64,000 bases of DNA from Syncephalastrum monosporum B8922. Lineage: Eukaryota > Mucoromycota > Mucoromycetes > Mucorales > Syncephalastraceae. Under the pieces are notes generated by a model that was given only the letters and a program-made list of their open reading frames with translations, was not told the origin of the DNA and ran no database searches. Within the stretch, counting starts at the first letter, position 1. Each line of letters starts with the position of its first letter. Shown piece by piece: positions 1 through 10,376 of the stretch. Where the stretch lies: positions 186,001 to 250,000 of the forward strand of contig JNEN01001217.1 in NCBI GenBank assembly GCA_000697355.1, in the 5' to 3' direction. The translations under genes and the position numbers were made by a program.

Positions 1-173
1 TTGAGAAAAAGAGGTTATAGATGGTAGGTCCATTACTACAAAGTATGTACAGATATGAGAAGGAAGGGAGTAGCAAAAAGGAAAAAAAAATGAAGAGAGG
101 AGGGTATCGTCATGTTTTCGTAATCATCAGATAAGAATGTGTATGAGAGAAAGAAAAGGAATAAGGAGAGGTA

Positions 174-1629
174 TTACTGAGGGCCACTACTACTGCTACT
201 GCTGCTGGTGCTGCTGGAACTAAGCATGGTCTGTCGCCTGCCACCGGGATGGCGCAAGAGACCCGCAGGTGAACGTGGAAAGGTGGAGTAGGCCGGAGGG
301 GATTGGGTTGGGTACTGGGGTCGCGGGTGGTGGATCGATATGGGTGTCTGCTGCTGAATTTGGATGAGTGGCTGCTCCTCGTCGTCTTCGTCATAATGGC
401 GTTGACGTGCTGATACCGAATGGGTGCTGCTCGTGGCGTCCCCTCCCATCGAGAGATTTGCGGGCGAACTATTGATACCGCGCTGCAGGAGCAGAGAACC
501 TGCCTCATATCCATACGCAGGAGGTGGGGCAAGCGTCCCGTGCATAGGCGCTAGGCCCCATTTTTTGACATTGGCTTCGACGAATACGAAACCTACAGAC
601 GGTTTGTTCTGTCAGTGTTCCTCCGTTCACCTCTTTTTTTTTTTCTACATATGCAATTTTACCTCGTTGACCCAAGTTGACATGGATCTGGCAGGGCCCG
701 TTTGCGCCCAGGGTAGGAAATAGGTTCCAGCGCAGACCGGAGCAGGCATCTTCCAATCTTCGGCCGTTGCGCGTGAAGAAAATAGTGCCGGTGCGGTGAC
801 GATAGCCGACACCGACGACATCGCCTTCTTGGAAAGTCGCGCCGTAGGGTTTGCCTTGGAAAGGGTTACTAAAGTGCTTGTGGCCGGTGTCACTGAAATA
901 GGCCAAGGAATGCCGATTCCATCCTGTTCCCAGTTGAAGGTATCAGTTTGTTTGTCAAGCCGATTCATTTTCCCTGTTTCTTCCCATTGTCCTTACCAGG
1001 CAGCCGAAAGTGAGGGTATGGTTTCGTCGCAACGCCCACTGCCACGGTGGTGCTGACAGGTTTCTCATACATTTTAGCCTAGCCCAGTTCGTAAGCGATC
1101 GAATCTGTCTTTCCTACACGAGATCAGCGTAATTTACCTCCCAGTAATAGACGTCTTGGTTCCTAGGCAAAGGCAGATTGGTTTGCACGCAGGATTCGCC
1201 GTGATAAAATTGTATCTCGGTGCGGGCGGACACGAATGTATTGGATTCCATGTCCCACTCAAACTCGAAGGCTGACACACCCTTTTCTTGTATCGATACA
1301 TACTGAGGGAGGGTGATATCGGTCGGCACGCTGTCCGGAGGGTATCGTTGCTGAAATACTATCACGAAAAGGGTATCAGCCGCACGTTACTTGTCTACTT
1401 GTTCCAGAATGGAGTTGCCTTTTGCTTGCTCGTAGCTAATGCGAGCATCTTCGGAGAGGGATGCCAGAAGTGCGGGTGTCTCGACCACTTCGCTGCCTCC
1501 TTCGAGGTCGTCGCTGCCTCCGAGAAAGAGTCTGTCCCCGCCAGCCTTGGTGAAGCATAGCAGTACAATGATGACGAGGAAAAACACAATTACACCGACA
1601 ATGAAGATCCACGTATATGTGTTGTCCAT
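174..1629 (-). CDS. SSH4: Ssh4/Ear1-like SPRY-domain membrane adaptor of the Rsp5 ubiquitin ligase
   Basis: Five exons read on the minus strand: about 1629-1399, 1350-1118, 1052-997, 923-663 and 592-174. The protein starts with a single membrane span (IFIVGVIVFFLVIIVLLCF, residues about 8-26). A SPRY domain follows, with YYWEV, then TVAVGVATKPYPHFRLPGW across the exon 2/3/4 joins, then GYRHRTGTIFFTRNG. The C-terminal tail has two PPxY motifs (PPAY), which bind WW domains of Rsp5/Nedd4 ligases. This order (TM, SPRY, PY motifs) is that of yeast Ssh4 and Ear1, which recruit Rsp5 to endosomal or vacuolar membrane proteins for multivesicular-body sorting. The tail ends in a Ser-rich low-complexity run. 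Only about 130 bp separate its ATG from the stop of the next gene. Family assignment is strong; Ssh4 versus Ear1 cannot be decided. Confidence 0.85.
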
Positions 1630-1757
1630 CAGGACGAACGTAAAGAACGAGAGTAAACAGGGAGACGGGGGAAAGAGTAATAATAGAAGTGGAAAGAAAC
1701 AAAAGAAGCAGGGTGAGTCTTTTTTTTTTCCTCTCTATAATAAATTTCCATATTTGC

Positions 1758-3418
1758 TCACAGAAGCTGTGTCCACAGCATCTGGGCATTCTCCACCGCT
1801 TCTTGGGGTTTATCTTTAAAGTATACAAAATGGCCCTACACAGACGCAAAAGAGAAAAATAACCAAAGTCATTACTTTCAACTCTTTTTTCTGCAGAAAA
1901 GACAATGACTTACCTGGAGGCCGGCGGTGCTAATGTGCTTGTCCTTCACACGGGCCACAAACGCATCCTCCAAATCCCGATGGTCCGTGCCATAGAAACG
2001 CGAAAACATGGCTCGGACTTGCTCTTCTGTCGCATTGCCCAAGTACTCTTTCATATCGACGCGTCCAGGTCGAATAAGTGCCGGGTCAAGGTTCTCAATA
2101 TGATTCGTGGTAAGGAAAATGATGCGCTCCTCCGCAGATGCAACGCCGTCCAGTGCGTTCAACAACCCACTGAACGTGATCATGGACTGATAACTAGAAG
2201 GTATCATTTGTATCAGACCATCGGATCTAGCTTGCCTTCTTTCTTTTTCTTACCCTTGTCGGTCGGTCTGGGTTCGCTTGGAGAAGGCGGCGTCGATGTC
2301 TTCGAGGAGCATGATGCTTCTTTCTGGCACATTACTCAGGAGGTGATTCAATCTGTCATCGGTCAAGCCGCGCTCTGATAGATTAAGAATGCAAATATTG
2401 TATTCGAGCTCGCCCTGAACGCGTGCCAGATCAGACGGTTGGATCACAAGGTTTTAGCATCATTAAACTTACTGCAAGCGCTTGTATAAAACTACTCTTG
2501 CCGGATCCAGGAGGACCGTAGAGCAGGTAGCCGCGTCTATATGGAATGCCTGTCCACACAAAAAAATGACTCGTCAATACATGTCCGTCCGCACGCCTAT
2601 CTCCGGCGAAAATGTGGAAAACAAGTCATTGAGAACGTACCTCGTTCGTTGTACCACTTTCCGTTTCCAATAAAAGCACGCACGTCGTCCACGATGCGCT
2701 CCTTAATATTGCCATCGAGAATGACCGAATCAAGCAAGCGGCGACGACGGGGCATACCGAACGGCCGCCACTCGGGACCATACGAGGTATAAATAACAGT
2801 CTTGCCCTCTTGCTTCTTCAAGGCCATCTCTTGTGCTTCCCGCAATAAATCCGTAAATACATGGCGGTCACGCGACAGAGTTGTCACGGTGATCGTCTCC
2901 CAAGGGCTGCCCGTGGTGAGATCCATCATTTTGCCGTCGCGTTGGCGCTCCACTTTCATCCATACGTTTTGCCATTTGAAAAAATGAACACCGGGACCGG
3001 GAACGAGACCAAACGTGGTGGATATACTGCCATTGTCGTGTTGCTTGTAGCTCGTCTCAACCGCCAAGTGCTGCATATGGCGTTTCGGAGCCTGCTGTGA
3101 CATCCACTGCAAGAACCACAGGTACGACTTGTCTTTGGACGGGATCTCGAGCGTCACGAGCAATCGGCGACGCACGAGCCCAGCACCGGCATTCAGACCT
3201 TGGCGTAATAGGGTAAGACCAGCACCCACGCCAATCAGGCCGAAACCAGCTGAAAAGTACGGGTTCGAAGTAATGTTGCTCCATAATCCACCGGTGGCTT
3301 CGGCAGAGGCTCCTGCTGTGGATAGCGGTTCACCCCCGATCTCGGACGGATCGGACGGCAGCGAGCTCGACTGATGCTGTGGCTGTTGCTGTTGTTGTGT
3401 AAGGACGGGAAACGGCAT
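1758..3418 (-). CDS. BCS1: Mitochondrial AAA-ATPase Bcs1
   Basis: Five exons. Exon 1 (3418 to about 2643) holds a Gln/Ser-rich N terminus, a hydrophobic segment ([20 protein letters not shown]) and the BCS1-specific domain. Exon 2 carries Walker A (GPPGSGKSS). The next carries Walker B-like [11 protein letters not shown], followed by NALDGV, the sensor TTNH and RPGRVD. A last short exon (about 1835-1758) encodes [17 protein letters not shown], matching the usual Bcs1 C terminus. Bcs1 sits in the mitochondrial inner membrane and moves the folded Rieske iron-sulfur protein into complex III. As in known Bcs1, there is no classical N-terminal presequence, and the import signal lies after the membrane span. 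The ATG at 3418 precedes the membrane span by about 50 residues. Very likely functional. Confidence 0.93.
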
Positions 3419-4686
3419 GCCTGCTGCCTCGATGAGTGTGTTTTAAGAAACCTGCGCTTGATCGTCAACAACATTTTTGACAACCGACAAATTCTCGGGC
3501 CTTGACTGCCCCAATTGCATACCAATGCGCAATTTCCCCTCTCTCGCTGAGAGGTTATCAGATTTTTTTATGTTTCTCCTGATATACATATGCAATTTGC
3601 TTTTTCTCTCTTCGAGTCGTCGCCAGCAACTTTCGACGCAAATCAGAGCAGCTGACTTGCTCGCTTTCCCCTTGTTTATTTGCATCGGGTTCATGCAAAC
3701 ATAGTTCGAAGCTATTCAATCCATGCGATTCGTGGGAAGCTGCTTTTATCAGATTCAACGTAGGATGTAGAGTTCGTAGTACCTAGATGGACAGAAAAAC
3801 AATGGAGAAATAAAAACCAAAATAAAGATGGGACGGAGAAAGCCAAGGTACATGTAAGCTATGGTAGCACTGCAGAAATATAGCCCACATGAGTCAGCAG
3901 TTGCACTTGACACTCTTCACGAGTTTCTCTTTTGGAGCAGCGAGCCAAGGAATTTCATGCACCTTCCTCCATCCCTTAGTTTTACCGTTATTAATATCTT
4001 ATCGCCTTTTCGCGCTCCTGTATTGTGTCCACATGCACCCACATTTTCTGTGGTCATTCTCTTACCTTTTCGCTTGATATGCTGGGCGATCAAATACGAT
4101 AGGCCTAGCTATGAAGGTTTTTTGGGTCATGGTATCCCTGTAATAAATTGAGACAAAAGAGTAATGGCTGCGGGAGAACGAGGTGGCACATGTGTCACAT
4201 CGATCGCCTGACCGCTGACCTCGGGAATAGGCGCAATTCGAGGATCATCGAGGCTTTGGCCAATATGCATGTATCCCTTTGGCTTGATCAGTACCTTGCT
4301 TCAAACATGAAACAATGTCAACCGCTACTACTATTATAGATGAGTATTAACACTAATTTATCTCCATGTAGATGAATATAATGATAATCCTATACCACAT
4401 GCATGACGATAGGGAAAACAATGGTACGTAGACGCATCAGACTCATACACTCGCACATATCAAGAGAAGATTTATCCTTTCAGATATACGATTGCCCCGC
4501 TGGCCTGGTCGGTGATGATTTCCCGATAAACATTTCACATGCACCTTCGTCGCCCGTGCGCTTTGTCGCCGATTACTTACCATTATCGCTTTGTGAACCT
4601 TTTTCCTTCCTTTGTGCCAGCGTGTGGCTCTTGTTTCTTTCTTTTCTTTCTTCTTTTACTCGCTTTCCCCCTTTTTTCTTATCATT
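3419..4686. other. Intergenic region without a recognisable gene
   Basis: About 1.27 kb between the Bcs1 start and the zinc-finger start, so it should hold both divergent promoters. Short open frames occur on both strands but show no domain, no splice logic and no conserved composition. I see no tRNA or repeat here. Confidence 0.6.
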
Positions 4687-5961
4687 ATGGATACTGGTCG
4701 AGTCTCGCTACCGCCCATCGCATCCATGCTGGACCGCTCCAACAAGACCAACACTCGAATAAATACGGCAGCCATAGCCGCTGCCGGTATGTAGAAAGAA
4801 AAGCTAGCTCTTTATCTTCTTTCATTTTTTATCAAGATATGGGTATTAATGTCAATCTTGAACGCGACACTACTAGCGGGAGCAAGACAAGAGTTGACTC
4901 CACGGGTGGCCGAGGCGACCGAGGCGGGCGCACGAGTCTCCTGGCTACAATCAGGTGAGCATCCGTACCTACGACAGCAACAACAAAAGGTCTACGGTGA
5001 CAATATCGAGAACAACGCAATACCGGACCTGCACTCTCAAACTACGACGTCAACATTGCCTTATGGTATGGAGAGCACCCACGGGCCCCAGCCAAATAGC
5101 ATGTTTCAGCGACCCCGATCTGTGCAAAATCAGTCCTATCAACCCGAGATCTGCACAGGAAAGGAAATGCCGGGCGTTTCCTCTCCTTTGATCCCTCAAC
5201 AGCAGCAGCAGCAGAGACAACCACAACATCCAACTCATTCACATCAGTCAGCCACCGCTTATCCGCGCGGGCCACCGGGCGTGCCTGCTTTCCATCACCC
5301 GTTGTCACCGCCGCCATCGCAGGCCCCTTTGCCACAGCACCAATCCAGGGCAGCAGCGGCGGCGCCCTCCTTGCTTGCCCGACGCTCCCGTTCTGTCGAT
5401 AAGCAGTACATGGCACAGCGACACAGACGGACGATTTCAGCCGCCGCAGTGTCACCGGGTCTAACAGCCGATCTCTTCACTGACCGTGCTAAAAAAACTA
5501 CAATGACTGCTGCCACTCCTTCAACGAACAGCACATCCTCTCCCCCCACGTCTCTTACCCCAGCCATCATTCCTGCTGCACCATCAGAAAACACGCATAT
5601 CATGCATTCTCAATCACAATCAACCACATCGCCACCCTTTCAGCATCCACAGCACCAAGAAAAGTACAAGTGCACACGGTGTCCTAAAACGTTCTCCAGG
5701 CCCTCATCTTTACGCGTACATATCTACTCTCACACCGGTGAGAAACCACATGTCTGTCCCCACCCTGGCTGCGACCGACGGTTCAGCGTACAGAGCAATA
5801 TGCGGCGTCATCTCCGAGTGCACTATTGTTCTTCCTTCCCCAATACGTCGACCTCGGATAAGGACCCGGATAACAAACCTGCTGAAAAGCGGAAAGAGGT
5901 GCCTCACATGTGTTACGAGTCTGACGAAGACATTCCGTCGCATCCGCTTTCGTTCAACTAA
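4687..5961 (+). CDS. C2H2 zinc-finger transcription factor, two fingers
   Basis: Exon 1 starts at ATG 4687 (MDTGRVSLPPIASMLD). It is joined by an intron with donor gtatgt near 4789 and acceptor ctag near 4878 to a long second exon ending at the TAA at 5961. The first 300 residues are Pro/Gln/Ser-rich and disordered. Near the C terminus are two adjacent C2H2 fingers: YKCTRCPKTFSRPSSLRVH, then a TGEKP linker, then HVCPHPGCDRRFSVQSNMRR followed by HLRVH. This finger pair is a widespread fungal type of DNA-binding module, and it predicts a nuclear sequence-specific regulator. A short acidic tail follows. The target cannot be told. The alternative upstream start in the same frame (near 4612) is not an ATG in a good context, so 4687 is preferred. 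Confidence 0.8.
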
Positions 5962-6354
5962 AAACATACGTATCCATGAGACGAAGAATAAAAAAAAAAG
6001 GCATACCATCCATCTGACATACACCATTCATATAGATATAATAAAGTAGCATCTTTGAAATGAAATGAATGAAACAGTTTTTATTTTTTTCATCAAAAAC
6101 ATAGAGCGAGTCAAACTTTGTTTTAAAAAGAACGGATGGAGAACAAGCTCAGGTGGCTTCCCACTTTCTCACGCAAACAGGGTGTTGTTATCCTTTTGGG
6201 GTTCGGTATCCGAGCAAACTTTTCTGGGCGCTGCCCTGCATGCAACGGTCCGTGCGCCGAATAGGACGTAGATCATTCGGTCCGTTTATGTATAGTGATG
6301 AAATATCTGTATTCTTTTCTTCCTTCTTTATTGCAGATGATATATTAAACGTCC

Positions 6355-8157
6355 CTAGTGAGTGGGGAGACGGATGGCGCGTATACAAATTATGAGCTCG
6401 TTCAAACTATCCTCTAAAGCCGTGCTGTGTCGCTTTATCACTTCTTCTAGATCTTTGATGACCTCATCTCTTTTGCTTTCCGTTACAGTAGCTTGATTTT
6501 TTGCCCATTCCCGGCAAGAGTGATACGCGTTGGTGATCGTTTGTGCGTCTGCTGCTTGTTTTCCTTTAATTGTGTCTAAATACTTGATTGCAATAAAAGA
6601 ATCTCGTTCTACAGGAGTTTAAGCCAACGGAAACAAGGACTTTTCTTTTGTCATGTCTCACCTTGCAGTAAAGTAGTTGGTACCAAGTCATCAAAAATGA
6701 TCCTGGTAGCTTTTTCTTCTTCTTCAATGTCGCGATATAGCTCGACTGCCTTAATATAATCACCCTGCGCACGAGCAAATGCAGCCTACAATGGCAACGT
6801 CAGTTTTTTTGTCTCTTGACCCAGTATCACACGTACCCTTGCTTTCTTGAGCCAGATCTCGGGCAGATGAATACCGCGTGACACGTCCGCATCGTGATCG
6901 TAATCGACAAAAGAAAGGAGGCGAACCACATGGCTCGCATCTGGTTCGAAAAGGGCTGCCAAGAGAGCGGCACGAGGCAACTGCATGCGTGCCAAGTGCA
7001 TCGACCAGCGCTGCGTCCAGTTCTTTGCGTTGCCTAGCTCAAACGCGTATTCGCGTGTCAATCGCCATCCAAGCGAGACTGGGCAATGCGCGAGGACGAC
7101 TTGGGGAATGAGTCGCGGCGGTGGGTATTTCTTTTTGGCGTCTGCGTACCGCATGAGCCACCACCACTGAATGAACTCGACATACGGCCGGAATGGATCT
7201 TCCTTCTCGCGCATGTCATCTTCGCGCGTACGTGAGCTGAGATAGCCTCGGATCAATGTGTCGACAGGCTCTTCGGCCGAGCGGGTGCTGCCGTGAAAAA
7301 GGAAGAGGCCGAATATCATATGATAGCGTAGGGTGGTGTGATCGAGGGTCGCTAGTGCGTTCTTCAGATCGCCCGTCAGAATGCGCCATAGGCATCTGAA
7401 GGACGCCGGCCGTTTGGACCAGGTCTTGTCCTCTTTCCATTGTGAAATTTGCTGCTTCAGCTGCTCTTGGACGTGGGGTGTCTTTGGATAGGGTATCATA
7501 GTGGCGGTCGCATGGTCGCCGAGGCGGGACGCGGTTAGGGTTGCGTCGCGTATATTTCCGGTACACAGGTACTTCAGGATCGTCTCATACGAATCTTCCT
7601 TGGTGTGGAGGTCATCGTAAGCTTCGGCAAACAGTTCTCGAAACCACGTCTTGAGTTGTGCCCATTGTTGCTTTGGCTGAATATCTTTGTCGAGGAGAAT
7701 CAAAGACAGCTTCCACCAGCGCTTTTCTTCGCCTTCCAACGCGTCATATTCATCCAGTCTGTTGTAGTTCCACAGGTTGCTGGCTGTGCCTGTGCGTAAT
7801 GCAACGTGCGACACGTCGTCCTGGATCGTAATGCTGCTTTGTTCTTCCACGGCTTGCATGAGACTCGCGTAAAATCGCTTTGCCTAGAGGACCGTAGTGT
7901 CAGTAGTTGATTGACGGAGTGTCCGCCGACGACTTACAGGATCGACTTCTTCAGTGGTGTTGGGTTCATGCGATCTGTTGTCGTTGTCCATTGATCGGTC
8001 AGTGTTGTCGTAAATTAATCCTCTCTGCTTACTCGTCGTCTTCCTGGGACGGCTTTGTTGTCAACCGTGGATCACCTGCCGCATTGGAGGAGGGAGATCG
8101 GACGTTGGAAGCGTCCCGAAGCATCTGTCTGAATTCGGTTGGTATAGGTTCGTGCAT
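6355..8157 (-). CDS. Nup96/Nup145C-like nuclear pore Y-complex nucleoporin, encoded separately from Nup98
   Basis: Five exons by eye: 8157 to about 8033; a short exon near 7964 (SHEPNTTEEVDP); about 7882-6835; about 6784-6663; about 6608-6355. Total about 525 residues, mostly alpha-helical with no membrane segment. Sequence signs of the Nup96 helical-solenoid family: ILKYLCTGNIRDATLTASRL resembles the conserved stretch that in Nup96 reads as a helix rich in ACELA/GD residues. LGWRLTREYAFEL corresponds to the block that begins LSWHLWE in the human protein. LPEIWLKKAR corresponds to the conserved block before the C-terminal helices. Nup96 is a scaffold member of the Y complex. The protein is shorter than yeast Nup145C (about 710 residues), and the N-terminal Sec13-binding segment is not recognisable. 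It lies downstream of Nup98 on the same strand. Another helical nucleoporin of the same fold class (Nup107/Nup84) is the main alternative. Confidence 0.62.
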
Positions 8158-8998
8158 AGCTGTGGAAAAAGGTAAAGAGCTTCAACTGTCTGAGTTTAGA
8201 AATCCTTTTGTCGCCATGTAAATCTCAGGTCCTGCCAAACATGCAGCAGTGTGGTTCCATAACAGTTCATGATAACGGGGTATGCCATTATACTCTGTTA
8301 TAGTAGCTTCGTCGTAGCTTCAGCCTATTATGTAAATGCCCAGGTATTCCTGATAAATCTATATAATAGCCTGGGTCGACTTCACTCTTTGTGTAGATGT
8401 TATATCTACAAACAATATGACGACCTTTCTGTAATAGAAAGGAGAGAAAGCGTAGTAGCCCACGCATATATCTGTATTACATTCATCTTCTATAGTGACG
8501 TATTTTTCAGTGGAGCGCGCAACATAACATATCTATGAGCCCCGACGATGTCCATCTCTTCCGTTCTCCACATGCCACTTTTTGCCGCGCACTGTAATGG
8601 AGCATACGCGTATCTTATGTATGCCTATATGTAGCTATTATGGACATGCAGCAGCAATAGGCATTCAACACTCGAGAAAGAAAATCACACACACGTATCT
8701 GCTACTTGTAATCCAATGCTGAGCATGTGCTACGTACGCCCTAAGCTTGATACATTATACTGCCATCCTTTGTCTTCTGCGCGTTGCCTGTTCAAATTAT
8801 ACGGTCCGGAAGGTGTACCATCTTCAATTACTGAGGATGATGCCATATCAAGCTAGTTACTGTTGTTATGGCGAAGGAGGCTTGAAATGAGTGTGGCGCA
8901 ATGGACGTTCGAAATTTACTGTGTGTAACCTGGCTGGTGCGCTCAGCTGAGTCGACAGCGTACTACGGTTTTCATTTATTGTACCATTCCGTCATTTC
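8158..8998. other. Intergenic region between Nup96-like gene and small membrane-protein gene
   Basis: A pyrimidine tract ending in an AG lies immediately upstream of ATG 8157 (minus strand). It could be the acceptor of a 5' UTR intron, or of an unseen upstream coding exon. No Nup96 N-terminal sequence is visible in the remaining DNA, which is AT-rich. Confidence 0.5.
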
Positions 8999-9006
8999 TA
9001 TAAAAG
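8999..9006 (+). promoter_or_regulatory. TATA box of the small membrane-protein gene
   Basis: TATAAAAG lies 61 nt before ATG 9067. A start of transcription 25-30 nt downstream would fall after the in-frame GTG at 9022, so it supports 9067 as the start codon. Confidence 0.55.
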
Positions 9007-9066
9007 AGCTACAGTATATGTGTGATTGATGGAAAGGCACTCAAATTCTGCATAGTCAAAGATACA

Positions 9067-9683
9067 ATGGACTATATACTCTATATACCTATAGTTGCTG
9101 TCGTAATCGGTCTAATACTTCTCGGTGCTCTACTTATCTATAGTCTTCATCGCGGGATCAAAGGGAACGGTGAAGCTGCTAATAAGATAAACACCTCTAC
9201 AGGTCAGTTATGCTACAGCGACCATCAATATGTGCCGTGTACATACTACAGTATTAAACTTATATACTGACCTATCGACCATTAAATTGGTATTTTTTCT
9301 TGCTTGTAGGTGGAGGCAATCGAGTATCAGCGAGAAGCTCTCACTCAAACTCTACACGGCCAGAAAGATCTCAAGTATCGCAACAACGACATGTTGCTAT
9401 CAACATGGACGGTGGGGAATCAAACCATGCCCGACATGCCCGACGCGAGCGGAGGCAGAGGCATTCCAGCAGTGGCCGGCGATCTGAACGAGGGAGACAA
9501 TCTACCACCACCACCACCACCACCACCACCACCACCACCACTCCTACTACTACTTCTACTACTACAGCAGACAATGCTGGTAATGCTATACCATCGCTTA
9601 TATCTGAGCCTCTTCCCACGTATCAGGAGCATTCATGCAGTGAGAGGCTTCCAACGTATGAAGAACAGTTACGAGAAGACTGA
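9067..9683 (+). CDS. Small single-pass membrane protein with two LPxY motifs and a Thr-rich stretch
   Basis: Two exons joined at donor g/gtcagtt near 9202 and acceptor cttgtag near 9310. The N terminus is a membrane span (YILYIPIVAVVIGLILLGAL). A basic, Ser/Arg-rich cytosolic region follows, then a poly-Thr run encoded by an ACC microsatellite. The C terminus holds LPTYQE and LPTYEEQ. L/PPxY motifs bind WW domains of Nedd4/Rsp5 ligases, so this may be a ubiquitin-ligase adaptor or substrate; that is inference. No family is recognised. It sits between the Nup98 and Nup96-like genes, on the opposite strand. The start is chosen from the TATA box position and because 9067 is the first ATG. Confidence 0.55.
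9504..9540 (+). repeat. (ACC)n microsatellite in coding sequence
   Basis: About twelve ACC units in the second exon of the small membrane-protein gene, read as poly-Thr in the gene's frame. A looser run of ACT units continues to about 9565. Length variation would change only the number of threonines. Confidence 0.9.
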
Positions 9684-10376
9684 CCGACACGATCAAGTAC
9701 GAGTTATTCCCATAAAATACATCTCATTTGTAACTAGCCTACGACTTTTCGTTCCAAATTTAGCTCTTCTGGACTACACCTCACTTCTTTAACATACCTA
9801 AGCGGCCGGAGTCGGGTCCGTCGATGCACGCCCACGGCGTGTTGGCCACTGCCTCATCTGGACTGTGCAGCCGTATGCATTTTTGAGTCTCAGTTTCATA
9901 TCATCAACCACAAACACTTACCGATGGGCGTGGGACAAGCATTTGGCGCTGGGGCGATGTCTATGAGGGATGTTTCAACGGTGGTTCTGGCCACTGACCG
10001 CCTAGGCTAGGAGAACGCAAACGGGGAAGAAGACAGGGAGAGGAAGTGGAGAGGAGGAAAGCAAAGGGGAAGTAAAAAAAAAAAGCGGAACTGAAACGTG
10101 TGTTGATGTTCCATATTCGATGCAAAGTCTTTAACGTTTTTTTAACGGATGGATATAGAGATGAAGAGTGATAGAGGGAAGTGATATACACACCATCCAA
10201 TCATTTTTTCAGATTGTATTGGAAAAAAAAGTGAAGTCGCTCTTTATTGAAATTGCTGGTCATGCTATCATAGGTGTTGGTGTTGATTGAGAATTGTGGG
10301 GTAGGGTGGGGTGGGGAAGAAGGGGAAGAAAGAAAAAGAAAAGAGGGAATGCTCATTGTGTTTATTTTCATTTTTG
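9684..10376. other. 3' intergenic region between convergent genes
   Basis: Lies between the stop of the small membrane-protein gene and the stop of Nup98, which converge. It is AT- and purine-rich. Nothing else is recognised. Confidence 0.5.

Noticed and set aside
8269..8538. 89-residue hydrophobic plus-strand frame
   Set aside because: AT-rich, no TATA box or splice context, no recognisable motif.
9504..9565. CRISPR-like or tandem array
   Set aside because: It is a simple trinucleotide microsatellite in a eukaryotic coding exon.
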